Source of the DNA: Isoperla grammatica
Taxonomy: Eukaryota > Arthropoda > Insecta > Plecoptera > Perlodidae
DNA length: 64,000 nt
Direction of reading: 5' to 3'
Assembly (NCBI GenBank): GCA_945910005.1
Contig: OX246739.1
Location: forward strand, 74,225,523-74,289,522
In this document: in pieces, positions 23,454-37,005 of the stretch
Numbering within the stretch: position 1 is the first letter of the stretch
Layout: each line of letters starts with the position of its first letter
Notes under the pieces: generated by a model
What the model saw: only the letters and a program-made list of their open reading frames with translations
What the model was told of the DNA's origin: nothing
Database searches by the model: none
Made by a program: the position numbers and the translations under genes

Positions 23454-23611
23454 GTCGTCGTACAACAACTTCGGTAATGCTTCCGTCACGGGTGGGTGAG
23501 CGGCACCAACCAGCGACCGTGGCTAATTCAAATACCTGCTCGGGTTGGCCGAGACCGTAAACACGTCATTGATTGATGACGAAAGCGTTCCCGTAATTGC
23601 TGTACGACAAC
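23454..23611 (+). mobile_element. ~158-bp MITE, copy 1 (unit A only)
   Basis: Inverted termini: GTCGTCGTACAACAACTTCG and, at the other end, AATTGCTGTACGACAAC. It is flanked by TA on both sides, as in Tc1/mariner-type insertions. A copy in the opposite orientation follows at 23728-23879. Unit B has neither at 53470-53480. Confidence 0.7.
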
Positions 23612-23727
23612 TATACCTCTATGATCTTTGTACGATGCTGGAACGCTCTCCCGGGCTGTTCCTTTAGAGCCGATGAAGGAATACAGGAATAAAAAGGTGT
23701 AAGCGCGAAGGCTTAGGTGATAAAGCC

Positions 23728-23879
23728 GTCTTACAATAACTTCGGTAATGCTTTCGTCATCGATCAATGACGTGTTTACGGCCTCGGCCAACCCGAGCAG
23801 GTATGTGAATTAGCCACGGCCGCTGGTTGGCTGCCGCTCACCCACCCGTCACGGATGCATTACCGATGTTGTACGACAA
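23728..23879 (-). mobile_element. ~152-bp MITE, copy 2 (opposite orientation)
   Basis: It is the reverse complement of most of 23454-23611: the block GCTCGGGTTGGCCGAG of copy 1 appears here as CTCGGCCAACCCGAGC. The two copies, about 116 bases apart, could pair as a long hairpin. Confidence 0.7.
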
Positions 23880-23912
23880 GTATACAGTGGATGTCCGATG
23901 AAAAGGTGTAAA

Positions 23913-24437
23913 AACCATGAGAAGGAATCTGACTGAGTGCTCAGATGGAGCGAGGAGGGGGGGGGGGGGGCGTCTCAGTCTAGGGCTGAACCATCCAGGG
24001 CCCCTACTATAGACTGGGACGGATCCCGGGCCCGCCTCTTCTTTGCAGTCCGAGGACTTCGAACTAACGACATATTATTTGAAAGCATAATAATAATAAT
24101 AACAGAATACAAATTATTCCACAAAACATTGTTTCTTGGTAACGACACGTTCGTTTTGCAGCGAGCGAAGAACAGACCACATTGCTGCGATATTTCGACG
24201 ACTCAATCTTACGTCTGACGATGCCAAAACGATTCCCGACGAAACCGAATATGCTCTACTCTACTCTCCGAAATGTCATCATAGACGAACGGAAAAGCAA
24301 CCTCTCACATCTTTGCTTGACTATGAAACTATTTTATTACACCCATACATATTTTTTGTAATTTTATCATGCCCGTGATATATAACCGAATATATATAAC
24401 ATTGATGCTACAAAACCTTTTTGGAGGGTGTTGTGGG
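23913..24437 (+). mobile_element. ~525-bp insertion with exon-like sequence (unit A only)
   Basis: In unit B the flanks join at about 53650. The insert has a G run, an (ATA)n tract and, from 24162, an acceptor (GTTCGTTTTGCAG) followed by an open frame to a stop at 24376-24378. That frame reads ERRTDHIAAIFRRLNLTSDD and onward for about 70 codons. I do not recognise a domain. No inverted termini or TSD were found. Confidence 0.55.
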
Positions 24438-24789
24438 AAATCTGAGCGTTTCACCGCTACGAAATGTTTTTCTTTAGCTTTACGTTTGATTAAATTTTGT
24501 TGACATGGGCGCGAAAGCCAAAAATATAAAATAATAATATTGTTGAAATAACAAGCTGCTTTAAGTACCTGCATGCATGGAGTGAAAGCAACAGGGGAAA
24601 TAGTTATTACGCCAGCCAGAAATCGACTCCGGTTCTTGTGGATTTATGAAGTGACACGATCTGAGCTATTCGGTGCAAGAAATCGACCTCTGCCCAAACT
24701 GCTGTGTTGTCCCAATAAACGACTGTCACTTGTTACAATCATGCTGTCACTGTCACATACATGAACGAGTGAAAGCTAAAAGAAAGTCA

Positions 24790-24826
24790 GTTGTCAATTA
24801 CCTTGCAGAGACCGAATAAGAGAGAT
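24790..24826 (-). pseudogene. Partial duplicate of the 86-nt exon
   Basis: TTACCTTGCAGAGACCGAAT to AGATAT repeats the donor and 3' end of the exon at 24954-25039, then diverges. The surrounding ~135 bases (including CTGTCACTTGTTACAATC) are tandemly duplicated only in unit A; unit B has one copy at 58540-58620. It keeps a donor but no acceptor, so it cannot act as an exon on its own. Confidence 0.7.
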
Positions 24827-24953
24827 ATGGACGCGAGGAAAAGATGTTTAACAGTCGACTGTCACTTGTTACAATCATGCTGTCACTGTCATGTTATAAT
24901 CATACTGTCACATACATGAACGAGTGAAAGAGAAAAGAAAGTCAGATGTTTAC

Positions 24954-25039
24954 CTTGCAGAGACCGAATAAGAGAGATATTGAGGCGAGGATTCCACAGG
25001 TCGAGTAGAAGAGCATCAATATGTTGAAATTCATCGTCA
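24954..25039 (-). CDS. 86-nt start exon of small membrane protein, unit A
   Basis: Minus-strand exon with acceptor TTGTTTCAG and donor GTAAAC. An ATG with A at -3 (25032-25034) opens 27 codons: MNFNILMLFYSTCGILASIS followed by LLFGLCK, one hydrophobic helix. The exon is identical in all 86 bases to 58619-58704. It ends in phase 0 and joins the 96-nt exon 11 kb downstream. Alternatively the ATG is internal and earlier exons (one more helix, as in LAPTM proteins) lie to the right; none was found before the satellite. The predicted product is a small multi-pass membrane protein of unknown function. Confidence 0.75.
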
Positions 25040-25819
25040 CTGAAACAAGAAAAGAAAACAATAATGTTACAATCACTAAAAAGGATAGATACGATTAGAA
25101 CGGACAAATATATGGGCTTCGTTTATTTATTTCAAACCAGACGAAACAATTTGATCCAAGTCCATAACAAACATGTCAACATTTTATCTAGTATCTATAG
25201 CCTACATTGCAGTTTCAAATGTGTTTTACACTCGGATAATTTGTACGGTTGAATTCACCCACCTCAGTGCAAATACAATCTCTTTTTAATGATTCAAAAT
25301 TCTGCAAGTAAATTTGAAAAAGACTATTCTCGAGTGAATTTAGAACTCTGCTTTTAGAACCGTTTCTTTCTTTCAATTACTTTCTTTTACAATTGATATT
25401 TGTAAATTAATTACACGTAAAAAAAGTTTAAAATGTTCGTTTAGAAGATAATAAATATTATTGAAGAAAGCAACATTCATAAGACGGTTGCGAGAATACT
25501 TGAAACTCTTGGGGATTATAATGTTCTTCCTGGCGACAATCTGACAGCACTAAAAGCAATTTTAACTGACAACTAATCTTTGCCACGTGTTGGGTGAAAC
25601 AGCCTTAATTGTTCACATTTCCATGTCAAGAAGAGTCAATCTAATAAACTGCCTGCTGACAACATTATTCCACCTTTCTACATCACATTAAGTTATTAAC
25701 TAGAAGCAAAGATTACTGAGAAGATTACTGAGTGGAGAAGATGTTTCATCCATATGGGAATTCGTCTGCGCGTGTCTGAGCGAAATTTTCTAAGTCCGAC
25801 GTGTAGTTCGAATTCTCAC

Positions 25820-25900
25820 CGCAAGAGTCGCTCTTCCAAAAGTTTAAAACTCAAGGTCCACTCAGTAATCTTTGCTAGAAGTCTCTGTTTCCCCCAATGT
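25820..25900 (-). other. Candidate 5' non-coding exon, unit A
   Basis: On the minus strand GAGCGACTCTTGCG is followed by a good donor, GTGAGA (boundary 25819/25820). About 220 bases around this site are identical to unit B (59350-59575), higher than the neighbouring DNA. Spliced to the start exon it would give an untranslated leader. The 5' end is uncertain and no TATA box was seen. Confidence 0.35.
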
Positions 25901-26109
25901 GTGTGTGAATTGTATGTGTCTCGTTTATTGTTATCAATGTATTGTGGTGTAATTGCTTCAATATTTGACAAACGCTTTTCTCGCTTATTTACAAGAAAAT
26001 CGATGTAAAACTTCAGTATTTACTTTACTTATTAAATGCATATTCTATATATTCAGTGGTGATCTATGCCCAAGCAGACCCAATGGGATCTAGGTATGAG
26101 AGAAGGACA

Positions 26110-26390
26110 AAAAATAAATAAAATAAAATAAATTCACATTTAGAGTCTACCCACTCAGTAACTAAACTGATTTGCAGTGGGGGACTTTAATTTAAAGTGA
26201 AAACCAACCCTGTAGGCTTTGAACACCATCGACGAGTGAGCGATAATCAATCAAAGATTGATATTTCAAATACGAAACATATGAATACAGAGCGAACACC
26301 TGCGGACAAATGCCAGAATCAACAAGGTTGATTCAGAACAACTTTGAATTTATTGAGTGCTTCGTTGCTAGGACGGCTCCTAAGTCACCA
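26110..26390 (-). repeat. Dispersed SINE/LINE-tail-like repeat, copy 2 (unit A only)
   Basis: Nearly the full length of the 6690-6957 family, with an (AAAT)n end next to TTCACATTTAGAGTCTACCC. Unit B is empty here (about 59775), with CAAA present on both sides of the insert in unit A. Being absent from unit B, it probably inserted after the duplication. Confidence 0.75.
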
Positions 26391-26496
26391 AAGTGGTGGC
26401 ACTTCTTGTCAAGGTAAAATATGCACATGTTCTGCGCTATCAAACTGCGAGGTCGAGAGAAATAGTAACCAGTATAAATATAAATATAATAAACAG

Positions 26497-26595
26497 ATTC
26501 TCAGCCATTTTAAGCTCAGTGTGCTCAAAAAACTCACGGTGTGTCCGACCACACTAATTGAATTACCGCCTGCTATTGTAGAAAGATTAAAATGA
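26497..26595 (+). pseudogene. SOCS-box-like terminal exon, unit A (shortened)
   Basis: After AAACAG a frame reads ILSHFKLSVLKKLTVCPTTL and then IELPPAIVERLK before TGA. The unit B copy is longer and keeps LCKL where this one has HFKL. The spacing L-C-K-x-x-V ... L-x-x-LP-P fits a SOCS box, the C-terminal module of ankyrin/SOCS and SPRY/SOCS proteins. The early stop and loss of the LC suggest decay here. Confidence 0.3.
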
Positions 26596-26769
26596 AAACT
26601 TATTTCTAATTAAATAAAAGCTCTAAGCCCTGAGCTTCTGAAATTCCCAAATCACATTCAATTATGATATTTTGTATGCAAATTAGATTTGATGATCTAT
26701 CAACAATTCACGATGCTATACAATGTAATGGCACTGTTATAGTTTCTTGAACACACCCTTTGTTCATTT

Positions 26770-26910
26770 GAATAACGTCTGATATTATGAACAGCTAATT
26801 AAGCAGAAGCTTAATGGACTTTGGTTTCGTAATGGTAGTTGCCATGGTGAAAAGTGAAAAATTATTAGCTACCAAAGTTCTTATTAGCTGTTCATAACAT
26901 CGGGCCTGAG
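26770..26910. repeat. Short inverted-repeat element, unit A
   Basis: GATATTATGAACAGCTAATT near 26780 is mirrored by TTATTAGCTGTTCATAACAT near 26882, with GGACTTTGG and CCAAAGTTC as an inner pair. It is also in unit B (60160-60290), so it is older than the duplication. Probably a small MITE. Confidence 0.6.
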
Positions 26911-27218
26911 TTTGTGAAAAGTACATCTTCAACAGTTTTCAATGTAGACAATATTTGTTGAGTCGGTACAACTGGTAGTTTTGTACCGCGTCATTCGTGT
27001 ATTAGGTACGACCACTGGCGCAGTAGCGCCTCGCCGCTTAGTAGGCGAGCAAAGTGAAGCAATTAATTAATAACCATACATTTAATTATCTTTGCTTTGA
27101 TCTAAATACGTCCTTCAGTCAGGCATCATCAGTCTCTTAATTTGTTGTAAGTACCGTGTGTTCATTTAGCATTTTGTTTACTTTAATCAAAACATTTTGC
27201 TTGTTTGTTACTTTGAAG

Positions 27219-27699
27219 CAGGCGCGTAGGAAGGGGAGGGGAATGGGGGGAGATTCCCCCTCCACTTTTTCCTGGGACCCACCCAATTTAGCGTTTTAGA
27301 CACATCCCGACATACAATACCACACGGATACCCGGGTAAACATTCACCAACTAAATAGTGAATAATAATTGCAGAAACACAGAGGGCCCCACGCCCCGGA
27401 GAAAGCCAAGATTTTCGTCACAATACATTTCCTCTGTCTTAGTTTGCACTTTGTAGCATTACAAAAAAAAAGCTAATGGGTGCTTGAAACTCAGTGGCGT
27501 AATTAGGGAAGGGGCAGGTTATGGCCCTCAAAACGTATTTATTTAAGCCTAAAAATCGAGAAATAACTAATATAGCAAGAAAATTTTTCGCCTTCGGCGA
27601 AAAGGCCTCCGGCGGCTGGGGCTCCGCCCCAGACCCCGCGAGTTGTTCGCGCTCACAATTCTTCCCCCCCCCACTTGATTTAGAGTTCCTACGCGCCTG
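27219..27699. mobile_element. 481-bp hAT-type MITE with 8-bp TSD
   Basis: Termini CAGGCGCGTAGGAA and TTCCTACGCGCCTG, flanked by CTTTGAAG at 27211-27218 and 27700-27707. Unit B has a single CTTTGAAA (60577-60584). An 8-bp TSD with CAG...CTG ends is diagnostic of hAT. Inside, CAGTGGCGTAATTAGGGAAG (27493) looks like another hAT end, so a second element may be nested. Non-coding. Confidence 0.92.
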
Positions 27700-28133
27700 C
27701 TTTGAAGTGAGATATTCTGAGGCTAAACAAGAACCATAGAGAAATAAAACATGACTTTCATGTTCGTCACATGAGCCATGCGAGAAGAGTGATACACATG
27801 ATGGAATTATCCGGCAAAACAACAAAACAAAGATTACGTTTCCTAAAAGTGACTATTGGATTTGGATCGTAATTGTGTGTTGTCGTTGTACACTGGATTT
27901 ATTCAGTGTTTCAAGTAAAATAGATCCGATTTGAAGGGTAAAATGTAATTTATTTAACACATTTCAAATGTGTAATTATTAATATACATTTCCAACAGTT
28001 GGGACTTTGAGAAGAGGTTATATACAAAACTAAGCTTTCTCACATATTTGTTTGTATTGCTTTATTGATGCTATAATTTCTCAGAAAAGAAATGTCCACC
28101 AGTTTATTCGATCGGATTCACCGCGTGATATCT

Positions 28134-31100
28134 CGGTACCTGCTTGTTATTGTCTACGCAGTGGACTGCACCAAGCGTGTCGGTACCTGCTTGTTATTGT
28201 CTACGCAGTGGACTGCACCAAGCGTGTCGGTACCTGCTTGTTATTGTCTACGCAGTGGACTGCACCAAGCGTGTCGGTACCTGCTTGTTATTGTCTACGC
28301 AGTGGACTGCACCAAGCGTGTCGGTACCTGCTTGTTATTGTCTACGCAGTGGACTGCACCAAGCGTGTCGGTACCTGCTTGTTATTGTCTACGCAGTGGA
28401 CTGCACCAAGCGTGTCGGTACCTGCTTGTTATTGTCTACGCAGTGGACTGCACCAAGCGTGTCGGTACCTGCTTGTTATTGTCTACGCAGTGGACTGCAC
28501 CAAGCGTGTCGGTACCTGCTTGTTATTGTCTACGCAGTGGACTGCACCAAGCGTGTCGGTACCTGCTTGTTATTGTCTACGCAGTGGACTGCACCAAGCG
28601 TGTCGGTACCTGCTTGTTATTGTCTACGCAGTGGACTGCACCAAGCGTGTCGGTACCTGCTTGTTATTGTCTACGCAGTGGACTGCACCAAGCGTGTCGG
28701 TACCTGCTTGTTATTGTCTACGCAGTGGACTGCACCAAGCGTGTCGGTACCTGCTTGTTATTGTCTACGCAGTGGACTGCACCAAGCGTGTCGGTACCTG
28801 CTTGTTATTGTCTACGCAGTGGACTGCACCAAGCGTGTCGGTACCTGCTTGTTATTGTCTACGCAGTGGACTGCACCAAGCGTGTCGGTACCTGCTTGTT
28901 ATTGTCTACGCAGTGGACTGCAGCAAGCGTGTCGGTACCTGCTTGTTATTGTCTACGCAGTGGACTGCACCAAGCGTGTCGGTACCTGCTTGTTATTGTC
29001 TACGCAGTGGACTGCACCAAGCGTGTCGGTACCTGCTTGTTATTGTCTACGCAGTGGACTGCACCAAGCGTGTCGGTACCTGCTTGTTATTGTCTACGCA
29101 GTGGACTGCACCAAGCGTGTCGGTACCTGCTTGTTATTGTCTACGCAGTGGACTGCACTAAGCGTGTCGGTACCTGCTTGTTATTGTCTACGCAGTGGAC
29201 TGCACTAAGCGTGTCGGTACCTGCTTGTTATTGTCTACGCAGTGGACTGCACTAAGCGTGTCGGTACCTGCTTGTTATTGTCTACGCAGTGGACTGCACT
29301 AAGCGTGTCGGTACCTGCTTGTTATTGTCTACGCAGTGGACTGCACCAAGCGTGTCGGTACCTGCTTGTTATTGTCTACGCAGTGGGCTGCACCAAGCGT
29401 GTCGGTACCTGCTTGTTATTGTCTACGCAGTGGACTGCACTAAGCGTGTCGGTACCTGCTTGTTATTGTCTACGCAGTGGACTGCACCAAGCGTGTCGGT
29501 ACCTGCTTGTTATTGTCTACGCAGTGGGCTGCACCAAGCGTGTCGGTACCTGCTTGTTATTGTCTACGCAGTGGACTGCACCAAGCGTGTCGGTACCTGC
29601 TTGTTATTGTCTACGCAGTGGACTGCACCAAGCGTGTCGGTACCTGCTTGTTATTGTCTACGCAGTGGACTGCACCAAGCGTGTCGGTACCTGCTTGTTA
29701 TTGTCTACGCAGTGGACTGCACTAAGCGTGTCGGTACCTGCTTGTTATTGTCTACGCAGTGGACTGCACTAAGCGTGTCGGTACCTGCTTGTTATTGTCT
29801 ACGCAGTGGACTGCACTAAGCGTGTCGGTACCTGCTTGTTATTGTCTACGCAGTGGACTGCACTAAGCGTGTCGGTACCTGCTTGTTATTGTCTACGCAG
29901 TGGACTGCACCAAGCGTGTCGGTACCTGCTTGTTATTGTCTACGCAGTGGGCTGCACCAAGCGTGTCGGTACCTGCTTGTTATTGTCTACGCAGTGGACT
30001 GCACCAAGCGTGTCGGTACCTGCTTGTTATTGTCTACGCAGTGGACTGCACCAAGCGTGTCGGTACCTGCTTGTTATTGTCTACGCAGTGGGCTGCACCA
30101 AGCGTGTCGGTACCTGCTTGTTATTGTCTACGCAGTGGACTGCACCAAGCGTGTCGGTACCTGCTTGTTATTGTCTACGCAGTGGACTGCACCAAGCGTG
30201 TCGGTACCTGCTTGTTATTGTCTACGCAGTGGACTGCACCAAGCGTGTCGGTACCTGCTTGTTATTGTCTACGCAGTGGACTGCACTAAGCGTGTCGGTA
30301 CCTGCTTGTTATTGTCTACGCAGTGGACTGCACCAAGCGTGTCGGTACCTGCTTGTTATTGTCTACGCAGTGGACTGCACCAAGCGTGTCGGTACCTGCT
30401 TGTTATTGTCTACGCAGTGGACTGCACCAAGCGTGTCGGTACCTGCTTGTTATTGTCTACGCAGTGGACTGCACCAAGCGTGTCGGTACCTGCTTGTTAT
30501 TGTCTACGCAGTGGACTGCACCAAGCGTGTCGGTACCTGCTTGTCATTGTCTACGCAGTGGACTGCACTAAGCGTGTCGGTACCTGCTTGTTATTGTCTA
30601 CGCAGTGGACTGCACTAAGCGTGTCGGTACCTGCTTGTCATTGTCTACGCAGTGGACTGCACTAAGCGTGTCGGTACCTGCTTGTCATTGTCTACGCAGT
30701 GGACTGCACCAAGCGTGTCGGTACCTGCTTGTTATTGTCTACGCAGTGGACTGCACTAAGCGTGTCGGTACCTGCTTGTTATTGTCTACGCAGTGGACTG
30801 CACTAAGCGTGTCGGTACCTGCTTGTTATTGTCTACGCAGTGGACTGCACCAAGCGTGTCGGTACCTGCTTGTTATTGTCTACGCAGTGGACTGCACTAA
30901 GCGTGTCGGTACCTGCTTGTTATTGTCTACGCAGTGGACTGCACCAAGCGTGTCGGTACCTGCTTGTTATTGTCTACGCAGTGGACTGCACCAAGCGTGT
31001 CGGTACCTGCTTGTTATTGTCTACGCAGTGGACTGCACTAAGCGTGTCGGTACCTGCTTGTTATTGTCTACGCAGTGGACTGCACCAAGCGTGTCGGTAC

Positions 31101-32450
31101 CTGCTTGTTATTGTCTACGCAGTGGACTGCACCAAGCGTGTCGGTACCTGCTTGTTATTGTCTACGCAGTGGACTGCACCAAGCGTGTCGGTACCTGCTT
31201 GTTATTGTCTACGCAGTGGACTGCACCAAGCGTGTCGGTACCTGCTTGTTATTGTCTACGCAGTGGACTGCACCAAGCGTGTCGGTACCTGCTTGTTATT
31301 GTCTACGCAGTGGACTGCACCAAGCGTGTCGGTACCTGCTTGTTATTGTCTACGCAGTGGACTGCACCAAGCGTGTCGGTACCTGCTTGTTATTGTCTAC
31401 GCAGTGGACTGCACCAAGCGTGTCGGTACCTGCTTGTTATTGTCTACGCAGTGGACTGCACCAAGCGTGTCGGTACCTGCTTGTTATTGTCTACGCAGTG
31501 GACTGCACCAAGCGTGTCGGTACCTGCTTGTTATTGTCTACGCAGTGGACTGCACCAAGCGTGTCGGTACCTGCTTGTTATTGTCTACGCAGTGGACTGC
31601 ACCAAGCGTGTCGGTACCTGCTTGTTATTGTCTACGCAGTGGACTGCACCAAGCGTGTCGGTACCTGCTTGTTATTGTCTACGCAGTGGACTGCACCAAG
31701 CGTGTCGGTACCTGCTTGTTATTGTCTACGCAGTGGACTGCACCAAGCGTGTCGGTACCTGCTTGTTATTGTCTACGCAGTGGACTGCACCAAGCGTGTC
31801 GGTACCTGCTTGTTATTGTCTACGCAGTGGACTGCACCAAGCGTGTCGGTACCTGCTTGTTATTGTCTACGCAGTGGACTGCACCAAGCGTGTCGGTACC
31901 TGCTTGTTATTGTCTACGCAGTGGACTGCACCAAGCGTGTCGGTACCTGCTTGTTATTGTCTACGCAGTGGACTGCACCAAGCGTGTCGGTACCTGCTTG
32001 TTATTGTCTACGCAGTGGACTGCACCAAGCGTGTCGGTACCTGCTTGTTATTGTCTACGCAGTGGACTGCACCAAGCGTGTCGGTACCTGCTTGTTATTG
32101 TCTACGCAGTGGACTGCACCAAGCGTGTCGGTACCTGCTTGTTATTGTCTACGCAGTGGACTGCACCAAGCGTGTCGGTACCTGCTTGTTATTGTCTACG
32201 CAGTGGACTGCACCAAGCGTGTCGGTACCTGCTTGTCATTGTCTACGCAGTGGACTGCACCAAGCGTGTCGGTACCTGCTTGTTATTGTCTACGCAGTGG
32301 ACTGCACCAAGCGTGTCGGTACCTGCTTGTTATTGTCTACGCAGTGGACTGCACCAAGCGTGTCGGTACCTGCTTGTTATTGTCTACGCAGTGGGCTGCA
32401 CCAAGCGTGTCGGTACCTGCTTGTTATTGTCTACGCAGTGGACTGCACCA
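28134..32450 (+). repeat. 47-bp satellite array 1 (~92 copies)
   Basis: The monomer is CGGTACCTGCTTGTTATTG followed by TCTACGCAGTGGACTGCACC and AAGCGTGT, 47 bases, with a GGTACC site in each. Identity is very high; the common variants are CACTAAG for CACCAAG, GTGGGCTG for GTGGACTG and GTCATTG for GTTATTG. Because 47 is not a multiple of three and the plus-strand monomer lacks stops, frames up to 693 codons open by chance. CACTAAG copies create the stops. The array runs into a 200-base gap, so its true length is unknown. Confidence 0.98.
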
Positions 32451-32650
32451 NNNNNNNNNNNNNNNNNNNNNNNNNNNNNNNNNNNNNNNNNNNNNNNNNN
32501 NNNNNNNNNNNNNNNNNNNNNNNNNNNNNNNNNNNNNNNNNNNNNNNNNNNNNNNNNNNNNNNNNNNNNNNNNNNNNNNNNNNNNNNNNNNNNNNNNNNN
32601 NNNNNNNNNNNNNNNNNNNNNNNNNNNNNNNNNNNNNNNNNNNNNNNNNN
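32451..32650. other. Assembly gap (200 N)
   Basis: Two hundred unknown bases directly after the last satellite monomer, a placeholder where the assembler could not cross the array. Confidence 0.99.
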
Positions 32651-34097
32651 AAAAGAGAAAGAAAAATGAATCATTCGCTAGACTAAAACACTTTCTAAAA
32701 CCTTAGTCTTTTAAAAATCGAGGGTTTTGTATTTCATCTGCATTATAGAATAGTATAATCATAAGTTAACATTGGGATACTCTTTGTTCTATTTTAACTG
32801 TATTTTTGTGCTGGAAATCTGTGGGAGATCTATCTCTTATAGTTTCCCTATTAAAATTTTCATTTGAAACAAAGTCCAGCCAGTGTTTATTCCTTTGTTA
32901 TGGTTTGACCTTATTTGTCGGTGGTTTGACCATGTTTCACGGCTAAGAGTGTTTGTAAATAGTTCTGTATATTTCATCTAAACGTCGCAATTACACCCGG
33001 AAATGTACAAAGATACGTGTACAAGAAATCTTCTTATTTACAAACTACATTGTACTTTGTCACACAGGACCCCCCCCCCAAAAAAAAAAAAAAACTGGTT
33101 ATTACATAACTGCAGCTCCATTCCATATAATTTAATTTGATTCCATTTCATCCAACTCAACACAATCAAGATAATGATAATTGATAATGCAAATCACTCC
33201 CATGGACTCTAATGTGAAATAAGGATCGTTATGGTCCGTGTCTGGACCCGGCTAGCTAGATTATTAAAAGCGTCCAAGTAAACAAAAAATACAAAATTAA
33301 TTATCGTGATAATGCCTGATTGGTCGCGACCTTGCAGCAAGACGTTGGCTGTAATAACTTGAGCCCTCTCTGAAGGGTCGTGGGGTTGACAGGTTCCCCT
33401 CTTCATCTAGCTCGGGCCTGCGTTATAGCCGTGAATATCGCTGCACTTGAAAACTGATTTTCTTAAATTCAGAGAGGAAAACGTTTTCTTGATATTTACT
33501 GTAGGAATCTGGCCGATTATCCTTAATCGATTTGTAATCGATTTCGTGATACAAGTCGCGATAATCGTAAGATTTCATTCAACCTCGAAATCGCGATTTT
33601 TCTGTCGATTGTTTAAATTGTCGCTTGACTTTGCCCCAACCCATTCTTCGATTTATACAAGGACAAAACTCCCGTTCTTATTAATTATTTTCTGTTTTTA
33701 TTACGCAATATATGATATGCCGTCGCATAAAAGAATTAAATTTATAATGTAAAATATACAATTGCATTGCTATAGTTTTATTTCATAAAAATGCAAATGG
33801 CGATGACTTAATTCCACCACTAATAAATCGCAATTAATCGTGACAATTTTTGAACACGACGATTTTGATTTCTAAAATCGTACCGTGATGTGACTATAAG
33901 TATAGTATAACCTATCTAAGGTACAACGTTTAGCCGACGTCTTCAAGATGACTAAAATGTTTTAAATTCAGGCGTCGTGGCCGCATAATGTTTCAAAGCC
34001 TGACCCCGCACGATATGCTGTAATTGATTCTCTCATGACGGGATTACATATTTTATAAAACTTCACTAAACTTCACAAAAACTGTCGGACGAGTTAA
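32651..34097. other. Inter-unit segment, no gene seen
   Basis: AT-rich and not repeated elsewhere in the window. It has a C/A homopolymer at 33070-33094. Two clusters of AATCG/CGATT motifs (33520-33625 and 33826-33890) face each other, as seen in some hAT-like elements, but no TSD was found. The 101-codon frame at 33447-33752 lies mostly in this AT-rich repeat. Confidence 0.45.
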
Positions 34098-36540
<2,443 letters not shown>

Positions 36541-36825
36541 TCATCAATAATATGATATATAATGATGTCAATAATAATGGTGTCACCGTACACTCTCGAG
36601 AGGGCAGGACTCTGAAGATAGAGTAAAGGACTTTTCCGAAACGTCAAGCAGTGTTGGCCAAGTCAGACAACACGTTACTCGCCAATCATTTGCGTAGAAA
36701 ACCCCAACTGAACAAAAAATCAACGTATATCCACAAGAATATTAGATTCCAAACAACATTTCATTAAAAAATCATTTAATCAGCATCTTATTAATAGAAA
36801 TACAACACTTTTAGAAAATCAAATA
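36541..36825. other. Short unique segment beside the palindrome
   Basis: It contains CTGAAGATAGAGTAAAGG then CCGAAACGTC, a CTGA...GAAAC motif often seen at ends of Penelope-like and other invertebrate elements. Nothing else was recognised. Confidence 0.3.
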
Positions 36826-37005
36826 ATCGTTATTATCACTGATTCATATGTTTCATATTTGAAAAATAGATCTTTCATTGGTTATCGCTCACTCGTCGGA
36901 GCTTACAGGGTTGGTTTAGTCGCTTTAAATTAAAGTCCCCCACTGAAAATCAGTCTCGTTACTGAGTGGGTAGAATCTATAAATACAAATGTATTTATTT
37001 AAAGA
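36826..37005 (+). repeat. Dispersed SINE/LINE-tail-like repeat, copy 3
   Basis: Plus-strand, 5'-truncated member of the 6690-6957 family: TTGGTTATCGCTCACTCGTC ... ACTGAGTGGGTAGAATCTAT, ending in an ATTTATTT tract. Truncation at the 5' end with an intact tail is typical of target-primed retroposition. Confidence 0.65.

Noticed and set aside
25754..26008. 84-codon plus-strand frame conserved in unit B (59423-59677)
   Set aside because: The opposite strand is also open and carries a donor; the change in the frame is non-silent (E to R), and no domain is recognised.
28052..32706. Plus-strand frames up to 693 codons with a cysteine-rich 47-residue repeat
   Set aside because: They are read-throughs of the 47-bp satellite; all three frames are open with the same period, and the ends run into the assembly gap.
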